From Acidobacteriota bacterium (GTDB taxonomy: Bacteria; Acidobacteriota; Blastocatellia; Pyrinomonadales; Pyrinomonadaceae), in assembly GCA_029781855.1 (NCBI GenBank), contig JAKOVX010000018.1, positions 1-40,596 of the forward strand: 40,596 nt of DNA, written 5' to 3'. Below, one piece after another: positions 19,873 to 27,807 of the stretch. The position numbers were made by a program, and so were the translations under genes. Each line of letters begins with the position of its first letter. Within the stretch, counting starts at the first letter, position 1. The notes beneath the pieces were generated by a model, which ran no database searches, was not told the DNA's origin, and worked only from the letters and a program-made list of their open reading frames with translations.

Positions 19873-19893
19873 TCGCAGATCGTGAACTGCACA

Positions 19894-20901
19894 ATGAAAT
19901 TCTCCGGCTTGATCTCAGCGGCAGTCAAAATGATGGTCGTACTCGCCTTGCTGATCGGCTGCCAGGCAATTAGCGCTCAATGGGTCAAACAAAGGTCGCC
20001 GACCGTCGCGTGGCTCCGAGACATCTATTTTCTCGATAGCAATAAGGGCTGGATCGCCGGTGCCGACGGCACGCTGTTATCGACGTCCGATGCCGGGCGA
20101 ACCTGGCTTCCGACGCCAAAATTCACCACCGACACTATTCTTCGTGTCCATTTCACCGACGAGAGTACCGGCTGGCTCCTATGCGAGCGTAGTATCTTTT
20201 CCCGCGGCCAAAGCGCGATTTCGTATCTCCGTAAAACCAGTGATGGCGGGCGCACTTGGGAGCAGATCGAGTTCGCTGATGGCGGCCGCGAACGGGTGAC
20301 AACTATCCTATTTGACCGGGCCGGACGCGGTACGGCATTCGGCGAGGGCGGCGTTTTCTATACTCTTCAGGAAGACCTCCGTACTTGGAAGAAGAGCCGC
20401 TCGGCTATCCACTATCTTCTCCTCGGCGGCTCATTTGCAGACGGCCAGACGGGGGCGATCGCAGGGGCCGGTGGAACGATACTGTTCACCGCCGACGGCG
20501 GGTTGACCTGGGAAAATGCGTCGCTGCTGAGCGATCCCGATGCACGGCTGAATGCCGTCTTTTTTGCGTCGGACAGACTTGGATGGGCGGTTGGTGCGGA
20601 CGGGGCGGTTTTCACGTCGATCGGCAGCGGTCGTACTTGGCGACGCCAATTTACGGGCGTTTCGGCCGATCTGAACGATGTCTATTTTTCAGACTCTCGC
20701 ACTGGCTGGGCTGTTGGCGACAAGGGGACGATAATCGCAACCACAAACGGCGGGTCGACGTGGTCCGAAGAAGATTCGCACGTTAAGCACCGTCTCGAGA
20801 AACTAGCGTCCAATGGAAAGGGTGTTTGGGCCGTTGGGTTCGGCGGTACGATACTGAATTATGACCCTGCGGGAGCCGCAGGTCCGAGAATTCGGCCATG
20901 A
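19894..20901 (+). CDS. Secreted YCF48/BNR-type beta-propeller protein
   Basis: A 335-residue exported protein. The signal sequence MKFSGLISAAVKMMVVLALL leads to LIGCQAISAQ, which could be read as a lipobox (Cys near 23) or a signal peptidase I site. The rest is a chain of about six repeats with the motif (L/V)xxVxFxDxxxGWxxGxxGTIxxTxDGGxTW, for example DIYFLDSNKGWIAGADGT and DVYFSDSRTGWAVGDKGT. This is the YCF48/Hcf136 or BNR-like propeller family. In plastids and cyanobacteria Ycf48 helps photosystem II assembly; in other bacteria the role is unknown. As the last EPS gene, 21 bases after the Wza-like gene, it may help assemble or bind the exporter or glycan. A GTG at 19882 is an alternative start. 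Confidence 0.85.
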   Translation: MKFSGLISAAVKMMVVLALLIGCQAISAQWVKQRSPTVAWLRDIYFLDSNKGWIAGADGTLLSTSDAGRTWLPTPKFTTDTILRVHFTDESTGWLLCERSIFSRGQSAISYLRKTSDGGRTWEQIEFADGGRERVTTILFDRAGRGTAFGEGGVFYTLQEDLRTWKKSRSAIHYLLLGGSFADGQTGAIAGAGGTILFTADGGLTWENASLLSDPDARLNAVFFASDRLGWAVGADGAVFTSIGSGRTWRRQFTGVSADLNDVYFSDSRTGWAVGDKGTIIATTNGGSTWSEEDSHVKHRLEKLASNGKGVWAVGFGGTILNYDPAGAAGPRIRP

Positions 20902-20911
20902 TCTCCATAGC

Positions 20912-20940
20912 TTGACACCGACAATTGGTTTTCGTAAGAT
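20912..20940 (+). promoter_or_regulatory. Sigma70-like promoter for the tRNA pair
   Basis: A perfect -35 TTGACA (20912-20917), a 17-base spacer and TAAGAT (20935-20940) lie about 90 bases upstream of tRNA-Val on the same strand. It is the best housekeeping-type promoter seen in the window. Its position just after the last EPS gene and before the tRNAs fits an independent tRNA transcript. Confidence 0.65.
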
Positions 20941-21030
20941 TGCGGTTCGCCCTTTTTACGAAATGCGGCGATGTTTATTTGAAAACATGGTTGGGGCACG
21001 CGTGCAAAAATTGCAGAAAACAAGATCTTC

Positions 21031-21106
21031 GGGCACGTACGTCAATTGGTAGACAGCCTCCCTTACAAGGAGGAAGTTAGGGGTTCGAGTCCCTTCGTGC
21101 CCACCA
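21031..21106 (+). tRNA. tRNA-Val (anticodon TAC)
   Basis: A 76-base cloverleaf. The acceptor stem GGGCACG pairs with CGTGCCC; the anticodon stem is CCTCC/GGAGG with loop CTTACAA, giving anticodon TAC. The TPsiC arm contains GGTTCGAGTCC, and the discriminator A is followed by an encoded CCA. All arms are intact. Confidence 0.95.
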
Positions 21107-21139
21107 TTCAACATTTGGGAACGGACCTGGTTCCCAATC

Positions 21140-21218
<79 letters not shown>

Positions 21219-21245
21219 TTACAAATAGCAAAACCATCAGGTTTC

Positions 21246-21271
21246 AAGCCGCCGCACAAGGCGGCTTTTTT
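21246..21271 (+). terminator. Rho-independent terminator of the tRNA operon
   Basis: An 8-bp stem, AAGCCGCC with GGCGGCTT, and a 6-base loop run into six Ts, 28 bases after tRNA-Asp. A strong, classical plus-strand terminator. Confidence 0.9.
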
Positions 21272-21359
21272 GTGTCTGTCCCTCTACTCAGGAGCTTTCT
21301 GACAGACTTAGTCGGCCATGATCCTGTTCCACATCCGGCTGAGGATTAACAGGCCGTCG

Positions 21360-22679
21360 TTAAGCAGAGTCATTTTTGCCAGCTGCCGGAATCGGAGTCG
21401 AGTGCCTTACGAGCATAATAAGGATTGCGGCGACTAGGGCGGAGAATGAGAGGTAAATGATCCCGAAGTAGAACGATCCGGTTCGTTTGTCGAGATAGCC
21501 GACGATGTACGGGCCGAAGAACCCGCCGAGATTGCCGACGGAATTGATAAATCCGATCGAGACGGCCGCCGCTGCCTCGGTGAGAAATGTTCCGGGGATC
21601 GCCCAGAACGCCGGCAGATAGCTGTAGAGGCCTGCACAGGCGATGCAGAACATCCCGACCGCGAGGACCGAGTTGCTCGTCGCCAAAGCTCCGAACAGAA
21701 GCCCGACGCAAACCGCGACCAGCGGAAGCGCTGTGTGCCAACGGCGTTCGCGGGAGCGGTCGGAGGACCAGCCGATGACGAGCATCATCAGCAGTCCGGC
21801 GACGTACGGCAGCGACGAGATCAGGGAAGTTTCAAAATTAGAAAAGCCAAAGCTCTTGACGATCGTCGGCAGCCAGAAATTGAAGCCATACGCGCTCGTG
21901 ACCGCGAAAAAATAGACGAGTGTCAGCAGGATGACCTTAGGGTCAGCGACGGTCCGCCAGAGCGACTGACGTTTGGAGTTCCTTCGAGCTTCTTTTTCTT
22001 TTTCCAATTCGCCGGAGATCCAATCCCGTTGCTCGGGCGCAAGCCAGTCGGCGTCTTTCGGCCGGTCGGTCAGGTAAAATAAGGTCGCGATCCCCAAAAT
22101 TACAGCCGGAATGCCTTCGAGGATAAAGACCCAACGCCAGCCCGCGTATCCCAGCCAATTCACCCCTAAAATGAGGCCCGATATCGGCGATGCGATTATA
22201 TTCGCGACCGGCACGGCGGCCATGAACATCGCCACTGCCTTTGCACGGTCTTGATACCGGAACCAGTGGCTAAGGTAAACGATTACGCCGGGGAAAAAGC
22301 CGGCCTCGGCGACGCCGAGTAGAAAACGGGCGATGTAAAAGTGGTTTGCGTTCTGGATAAAGCCCGTCAGGACGCAAACGATTCCCCACGAAACGATGAT
22401 CCGCGCCAGCCACTTGCGTGCGCTCCAGACCTCGACCAGATACGAGCCCGGAATCTCGAAAAGGAAATATCCGAAGAAAAATATTCCGGCGCCGAAACCG
22501 AAAACCTCGGAATCGAAGCCGAGTGCGGTCGCCATCTCGAGCTTGGCGAGGCCGACATTGACGCGGTCGACAAACGCGACGATGAACAGGCAGATCAGAA
22601 ACGGCATTATCCGCCGCGTGATCCGGGCAGTAGTGGTCGACGCAATATCGCCGAACCTTGCGTTTGACGGTGTTTCCAT
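21360..22679 (-). CDS. MFS transporter, anion:cation symporter (hexuronate/tartrate-like) family
   Basis: A 12-helix inner-membrane permease of 439 residues. The signature DRVNVGLAKLEM in the first helix region, then ARFLLGVAEAGFFPGVIVYLSHWF and GWRWVFILEGIPA, place it in the ACS family (hexuronate, galactonate, phthalate and tartrate transporters). A cytoplasmic loop between helices 6 and 7 (TDRPKDADWLAPEQRDWI) is typical. Its start is four bases from the GH3 stop, so it is the last gene of the minus-strand operon. It probably takes up an organic acid or acidic sugar freed by the operon's secreted enzymes. The exact substrate is not deducible. Confidence 0.9.
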   Translation of the reverse strand: METPSNARFGDIASTTTARITRRIMPFLICLFIVAFVDRVNVGLAKLEMATALGFDSEVFGFGAGIFFFGYFLFEIPGSYLVEVWSARKWLARIIVSWGIVCVLTGFIQNANHFYIARFLLGVAEAGFFPGVIVYLSHWFRYQDRAKAVAMFMAAVPVANIIASPISGLILGVNWLGYAGWRWVFILEGIPAVILGIATLFYLTDRPKDADWLAPEQRDWISGELEKEKEARRNSKRQSLWRTVADPKVILLTLVYFFAVTSAYGFNFWLPTIVKSFGFSNFETSLISSLPYVAGLLMMLVIGWSSDRSRERRWHTALPLVAVCVGLLFGALATSNSVLAVGMFCIACAGLYSYLPAFWAIPGTFLTEAAAAVSIGFINSVGNLGGFFGPYIVGYLDKRTGSFYFGIIYLSFSALVAAILIMLVRHSTPIPAAGKNDSA

Positions 22680-22682
22680 TAT

Positions 22683-25184
22683 TTATTTGAAGATAATATT
22701 GCGGCCCAAATTGAACCTTCCGCGCAAGCGGATGTCCCGCGACGAGCCGCCGACCATAATGTCGAACCCGCCGCGTTCCGCTTTCCATTCGGAACGTCTT
22801 GCATCGTAAAAGGCGAAGGCGTCTTTCTTGAGCTCCACGGAAACGGTCTTTTTCTCGCCCGCTTTCAGAAAGACCTTAGCAATGCCCTTTAGTTCCTTTG
22901 GCGGACGTTCGACGCTCGATCGGGTGTCCCCGACGTAAACTTGCGCAGCTTCGGCGCCGTCGCGGGTACCGGTGTTCTTGATCTTGAATGTGACCCGCAG
23001 CTCCCCGTTTCGCTTTGATGCGAATTTGAGATCGCTGTATTCAAATGTCGTGAATGAGAGGCCGTAACCGAAAGGGAACTGAGGCTCGATGCCTTTCCGG
23101 TCGAACCAGCGGTATCCGACAAAAATTCCTTCCGAGTAATTGACCGTCGTTCCGTCTCCCGGGTAGCGGTCGTATGCTGGAGCGTCTTCCCAACGCTTCA
23201 AGAATGTAACAGGCAATTTCCCCGACGGCGAAATACTGCCGAGCAAGACGTCGGCGATCGCGTTGCCGCCTTCCTGGCCGTAATAGAACGCCTGAACGAG
23301 GGCCGCCACGCGGTCGAGCCAGTCGTTCATCAATATTGGGGCTCCGGACGTGTTGACGACGATCGTCCGAGGGTTCGCAGCGGCCACCTTTTTGATAAGT
23401 TCGATCTGTTCGGCGGGAAGGTCGAGGGTCGTGCGGTCGCGCGATTCGGCCTCGATCGCGTCGGAGAGACCCACAAAAACGACCGCGACGTCGGCATTTC
23501 GAGCGGTCTCCGCGGCCTTGTCGGCGATGTTGTCTTCCATCAAACGCCAGCCGAGGACGAGGTCGGCGTTGCCGATGTTCTCGTAGTGTTCGACCATTAC
23601 GGGCCGCGGCTCGCCGGCTTTCAGTTCAACTTCCGCCGTTCCGGTGAGCGTTGCGTGATCACCCCAGACGTCTACGATCATTTTCCCGTCGAGGTACAGC
23701 CGGCCGCCATCGTTGCTGCTCAAACTGAGCGAATATCGCCCTGAAACCGGAGCGACGATGTAACCCTGCCATCGGTTGGAGAACAGATCGGCGGGGAAGT
23801 TCTCCGCTGGTGAACCTGTCGCCCAGTGAAAATCCAACTGCGGGTCGATCCGTGTAAATGCCGGCTTGCCCGCGAATTCCATATTCGCGAAATAGTCGCC
23901 TGTCAGACCACTCGACTTTCCGTCAGCCGATCGCAAATTCTCGGACGGGATCGGTTTGGTGTCCGCGGCGGAGACGACGCCCGGTGAGAAATTGACCTTC
24001 ACGTTTTTACCGACTTTGCTGCGCAGCCCCTCAAGAGGGCTGACGGAATAGAACGGTTTGACCTCCGCCGATCCGCCGCCGCCGATGCGGGCGACATCGG
24101 CGTTGGGCCCGATGACAGCGATCGAACGGACCAAGGAAACGTCGATCGGTAATGTCTGTTTTTCGTTCTTGAGCAGAACGATGCTTTCGCGTGCGGCACT
24201 GAGGGCGACACTGCGATGGGCAGGCGTGTCGATCCCGCCTTTGTCACGGCTGCCGCCGAGAATGTGCGCCGCGATCATCACACGCAGCAGACGGCGGACC
24301 ATATCGTCGATCCGGCTTTCCTTGATCTCGTTGTTGGCAAGGGCTTTCCTGACATCCTGCGAGTTCAGAAAGATGTTCGTCGGCATTTCGAGGTCGAGCC
24401 CGGCGTTGATGGTCGGCACCGTCGAATGCACCGCTCCCCAATCCGACATTACGAGGCCGTCGAAGCCCCAGCGTTTTTTCAAGACGGCGGTCAGGAGATC
24501 CTCGTTTTCTGACGCGTAGAATCCGTTGAGTTTGTTGTACGAGGACATCACGGAGAGCACGCCTGCCTGCTGAACAGCCGCACGGAATGGCGGAAAGTAG
24601 ATCTCGTTCAGCGTCCGTTCATCGACAAGTGCGTCGATCGTTTTCCGGTCCGTTTCCTGATTATTTGCGGCAAAATGTTTGACGGTCGCGATGACGTTCT
24701 CGGACTGGATGCCGCGGATGTATTCGACCGCCATTTGTGACGAAAGAAACGGGTCCTCGCCGTACGCCTCGAAACTGCGGCCGGCAAAGGGAACCCGGGC
24801 GATGTCGACGGCAGGCCCGAGCAAGACGTTGAACCCTTTTGCTTTCGCCTCCTGAGCGATGGCCCTGCCGACATCGAACGTCGTCTGCGGGTTGAATGTC
24901 GCCGCGAGAGCGATCCCCGAAGGAAACGAAGACGCTGGCCCGATGCGGACGCCTGCCGGGCCGTCGGTCATATTCAGCGACGGGATGCCGAGCCGCTTGA
25001 TCGGGACAGTATCGAAGCCGGTCCCGGCGATCAGCGAGATCTTTTCGTCGAGCGTTAGCCGCGTGATGAGACTGTCGATCCTTGCTTCGACGAGCGGGTC
25101 TCTTTTCGCTTGTTGGGCATTGGCAAAGGATGCGAGTGCACAGATCAAGAGCAAGAAGGTGACGGTTTTAGAAGATCTGCTCAT
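22683..25184 (-). CDS. Secreted GH3 beta-glucosidase with PA14 insertion
   Basis: An exported glycoside hydrolase family 3 enzyme of 833 residues, hydrolysing beta-linked glucosides or related sugars from chain ends. The signal peptide is residues 1-24 (ALASFANAQ). The barrel domain carries the nucleophile Asp248 in GLVMSDWGAV and the binding motif KHFAANNQE (169-177). A PA14 domain (about 415-555, from GLTGDYFANMEF) is inserted in the second domain. The probable acid/base Glu lies in GLSDAIEAESRDRTTLDLP. The C-terminus is a fibronectin III-like domain ending in VELKKDAFAFYD. This layout matches GH3 beta-glucosidases of the BglB/KmBglI type, where PA14 shapes substrate range. It lies between the jelly-roll lipoprotein and the transporter. 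Confidence 0.93.
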   Translation of the reverse strand: MSRSSKTVTFLLLICALASFANAQQAKRDPLVEARIDSLITRLTLDEKISLIAGTGFDTVPIKRLGIPSLNMTDGPAGVRIGPASSFPSGIALAATFNPQTTFDVGRAIAQEAKAKGFNVLLGPAVDIARVPFAGRSFEAYGEDPFLSSQMAVEYIRGIQSENVIATVKHFAANNQETDRKTIDALVDERTLNEIYFPPFRAAVQQAGVLSVMSSYNKLNGFYASENEDLLTAVLKKRWGFDGLVMSDWGAVHSTVPTINAGLDLEMPTNIFLNSQDVRKALANNEIKESRIDDMVRRLLRVMIAAHILGGSRDKGGIDTPAHRSVALSAARESIVLLKNEKQTLPIDVSLVRSIAVIGPNADVARIGGGGSAEVKPFYSVSPLEGLRSKVGKNVKVNFSPGVVSAADTKPIPSENLRSADGKSSGLTGDYFANMEFAGKPAFTRIDPQLDFHWATGSPAENFPADLFSNRWQGYIVAPVSGRYSLSLSSNDGGRLYLDGKMIVDVWGDHATLTGTAEVELKAGEPRPVMVEHYENIGNADLVLGWRLMEDNIADKAAETARNADVAVVFVGLSDAIEAESRDRTTLDLPAEQIELIKKVAAANPRTIVVNTSGAPILMNDWLDRVAALVQAFYYGQEGGNAIADVLLGSISPSGKLPVTFLKRWEDAPAYDRYPGDGTTVNYSEGIFVGYRWFDRKGIEPQFPFGYGLSFTTFEYSDLKFASKRNGELRVTFKIKNTGTRDGAEAAQVYVGDTRSSVERPPKELKGIAKVFLKAGEKKTVSVELKKDAFAFYDARRSEWKAERGGFDIMVGGSSRDIRLRGRFNLGRNIIFK

Positions 25185-25205
25185 AGTTGCGCCGGGTGCG
25201 GGAGA

Positions 25206-25997
25206 TCAATTTTTAAAAGGTTTTGACGAGATCGCGAAATCGTCGATCCAGACATTTCGCTCACCGCCGTTCAACTGGTAATCGACCCATCCGATCTGAA
25301 CATCCTCAAAAACGGGAAAGATCCATTCGCCGTTGAGATCGTTGTCCAGGCATCCCTGCCCGCGGCCTCGGACCGTGATCTCGTTTATCAAAACGCCGTC
25401 GATCCAGATCTTCATTTCGTTGCGGCGTCCATCGAAGAACCAGTTGACGCGAAACCAGCGTTTTTCGGGTATCGTCACAGACGAATGCTGCCAGCAATCG
25501 CTCTTGACGCCATTTGTTTCATAATTGGCCATCAGCCGTTTGCTGTGCTGGCCGCCGTAGCGGATCTCAGCTCTAAAATCTTTGCCTGGCACTTTCCCCG
25601 AGCTTTCGATCATCGTCCAATGAACGCCGTCCGGCGATGCCGAGTCGACGTACATCTGCATCTGGCCGTAATAACGTTTTTTTTTGAGCGGGAACACATC
25701 CTTGCCCGAGAAGGTCAGGATCGAACGATTCTTATAGCCCTCGCCGGAAATAAAATGGACCGAGTGCTTTCCGCTGACACTTTTCGACGAGTCAATTACG
25801 GCCTTTCCGTTTCCGCTCTTTTCCCATGGCAAAGCCGGTACCGAGCCTTCCGGGTACGCCTCGAAATCGTCGTAAAACAGCAGCGACGATCGGTCGCAGG
25901 AAGACATCAACGCGACAAAGATCAGAATGAAGCCAATGCAGGTGAACGAGCGTGCCCGCTTTGGAAATCCTCGATTCCCGGATGTGTCTATGGTCAT
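25206..25997 (-). CDS. Cip1/polysaccharide-lyase-like jelly-roll lipoprotein
   Basis: A 263-residue exported protein whose signal region ends in LMSSC, a plausible though imperfect lipobox. The mature part starts LFYDDFEAYPEGSVP, a common opening of concanavalin A-like beta-jelly-roll proteins. It continues with YYGQMQMYVDSASPDGVHWTM and a final WIDDFAIS strand. The spacing recalls the Cip1/PL20 (glucuronan lyase-like) group or a carbohydrate-binding jelly roll. Catalytic residues cannot be assigned with confidence. It sits 21 bases upstream of the GH3 gene, so a role in binding or cutting the same glycan is likely but inferred. It could equally be a non-catalytic glycan-binding lipoprotein. 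Confidence 0.6.
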   Translation of the reverse strand: MTIDTSGNRGFPKRARSFTCIGFILIFVALMSSCDRSSLLFYDDFEAYPEGSVPALPWEKSGNGKAVIDSSKSVSGKHSVHFISGEGYKNRSILTFSGKDVFPLKKKRYYGQMQMYVDSASPDGVHWTMIESSGKVPGKDFRAEIRYGGQHSKRLMANYETNGVKSDCWQHSSVTIPEKRWFRVNWFFDGRRNEMKIWIDGVLINEITVRGRGQGCLDNDLNGEWIFPVFEDVQIGWVDYQLNGGERNVWIDDFAISSKPFKN

Positions 25998-26092
25998 TTG
26001 CGTAAGTGCTTACGATCCAAACTAGCTTCGGATGAAATGTCCGATCATCCGGGCGTTGCCGCAATGATCTCGCTTACATTCAGGGCTCCGGT

Positions 26093-27787
26093 TCATTTGT
26101 TCACCTTGCCAGGGCCCCAGAGAGCTCGTCCCGAAAATTTGCCCGTGTGTTCTCCGTTTTTCAGTAGCTGTTGACCATTCACAAACACATCCCTCACGCC
26201 AACGGCAAATTGATGCGGCTTTTCGAAGGTCGCTTTGTCGGCGATAGTTTTCGGATCGAAGATGACCACGTCCGCAAAGAAGCCTTTTTTCAGAAAACCG
26301 CGGCGGTCGAGTCCGAGGTTTGTTGCCGGCAAGCCCGACAGCCTTCGGATCGCTTCTTCAAGCGTAATGACCTTTTCGTCGCGAACATATTTACCTAGCA
26401 GGCGAGCAAAATTGCCGTAAGCACGCGGGTGTGGATTCGATTTGAGAAAGACTCCCTCCGGTGCCATCGATTCCGCATCCGAACCGAACGAGACCCACGG
26501 ATACTTGATCTGTTTCTTGATGTTGTCTTCGTTCATCAGAAAATAGACGGTGCCGACGCGGGACTGATCTTCGAGAACGAGGTCGAGGATGGTGTTCTCG
26601 GGATCCGTGCCTCGCATTTTCGCAACCTCGGCCAGCGTCTTCCCGGTAAGCGGTTTCAGCTTGTCGTTTTTGAAGCCGATGAGCAACACTTTGTCCGCCG
26701 AGCCCGTGGCCAAATAGAGATTTTCCCATTTGTCGGTCGGTGTGCGGATCTCTTCCAATATCTTCTTACGTGTCTCCGGATCCTGGATCCGTTTATACAG
26801 CTCCGGATATCCTCCGTCCAACGCCCACGGCGGCATTGCCGCGTCGAGGCCGGTTGCTCCGGCGGTATAGGTGTACATATCGGCAGTGATCTTCATCCCG
26901 CTTCTGCGTGCCGCCTCTACCTTCGCAAGCACCTGGTCCATCTTGGCCCAGTTGTCTTTGCCGGCGGCTTTCAGATGATAAATTTCGGCCGGGATATTGG
27001 CTTCGCGAGAGATTCGCAGCAGTTCGTCGACCGCCTCTATCAACTGATTGCCCTCGCTTCGCATATGAGAGATGTATTTGCCCTTATATTCGGCTGCGAC
27101 CTTACACATCTCGATCAATTCGTCGGTTTTTGCGTAGAATGCCGGTGCATAGATGAGCGATGAGCCGATCCCGAGTGCACCCGCCTTCATTTCTGTACGG
27201 ACCAGCTCACGCATCTGCTGCATTTGCTCAGGTGTCGGCTGTTTGTCGGCATCGCCGATGACATACTGACGGATCGTCGTCGCTCCGATAAATGAAGCGA
27301 CATTCTGCGAAATGCCCTTCTTTTCCAGGTACTGCAGATATTCGGCGAGAGAGGTCCACCGGACATCGTATTTCAAGTCGCCCTGTTCGTCCTTTAATTG
27401 TTTTTTCAATCGGTCATTCAGTGGGCCCATCGACCAGCCTTCGCCGAAGATCTGCGTCGTCACGCCTTGTTTCAATTCACCGAGTGAACGCGGGTCGACG
27501 ATCAGGGTCTCGGTCGACCACGAGAGCATGTTGATGAATCCGGGTGCGACCGCCATGCCGTTCGCATCGACCTCCAACGCAGCCTTAGAACGGCTGAGGT
27601 CGCCAATGCTGGTAACAATGTCCCTTGTGATCCCGACGTCAGCGACGTATGGTTTGCCGCCGGTCCCGTCGTAGATCGTGCCGCCGCGAATGATCACATC
27701 GAATTTAGACGGCGATCCGCCCTGAGCGAACGACATCGTCAAACAAAAACAAAATATCAGCACCGCGCTATAAAGTACCTTTGTCAT
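26093..27787 (-). CDS. Exported D-aminoacylase-like amidohydrolase lacking the HxH motif
   Basis: A 564-residue exported protein (signal residues 1-22, ending SFAQ) of the N-acyl-D-amino-acid deacylase branch of the amidohydrolase superfamily. FDVIIRGGTIYDGTGG opens the beta-sandwich. Conserved metal-site residues are present at His241 (ISHMRSE), His271 (EIYHLKAAG) and Asp437 (FGSDAES). However, where relatives have PGFIDxHxH, this protein reads PGFINMLSW (82-90), so both N-terminal histidines are missing. The metal-bridging Cys region (usually GNCGFS) reads GEGWSM. It may work with one metal, use Glu as a ligand, or have another reaction. It lies 20 bases after the serine hydrolase gene, and both act outside the cytoplasm, which suggests joint processing of amide or peptide substrates. 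Confidence 0.82.
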   Translation of the reverse strand: MTKVLYSAVLIFCFCLTMSFAQGGSPSKFDVIIRGGTIYDGTGGKPYVADVGITRDIVTSIGDLSRSKAALEVDANGMAVAPGFINMLSWSTETLIVDPRSLGELKQGVTTQIFGEGWSMGPLNDRLKKQLKDEQGDLKYDVRWTSLAEYLQYLEKKGISQNVASFIGATTIRQYVIGDADKQPTPEQMQQMRELVRTEMKAGALGIGSSLIYAPAFYAKTDELIEMCKVAAEYKGKYISHMRSEGNQLIEAVDELLRISREANIPAEIYHLKAAGKDNWAKMDQVLAKVEAARRSGMKITADMYTYTAGATGLDAAMPPWALDGGYPELYKRIQDPETRKKILEEIRTPTDKWENLYLATGSADKVLLIGFKNDKLKPLTGKTLAEVAKMRGTDPENTILDLVLEDQSRVGTVYFLMNEDNIKKQIKYPWVSFGSDAESMAPEGVFLKSNPHPRAYGNFARLLGKYVRDEKVITLEEAIRRLSGLPATNLGLDRRGFLKKGFFADVVIFDPKTIADKATFEKPHQFAVGVRDVFVNGQQLLKNGEHTGKFSGRALWGPGKVNK

Positions 27788-27807
27788 ATATTCTTCCCCC
27801 GCAAAGT

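Noticed and set aside
25485..27163. Plus-strand open frames of 229 and 244 codons across the jelly-roll and amidohydrolase genes
   Set aside because: Both are mirror frames of coding sequence with signal peptides and family motifs on the other strand.
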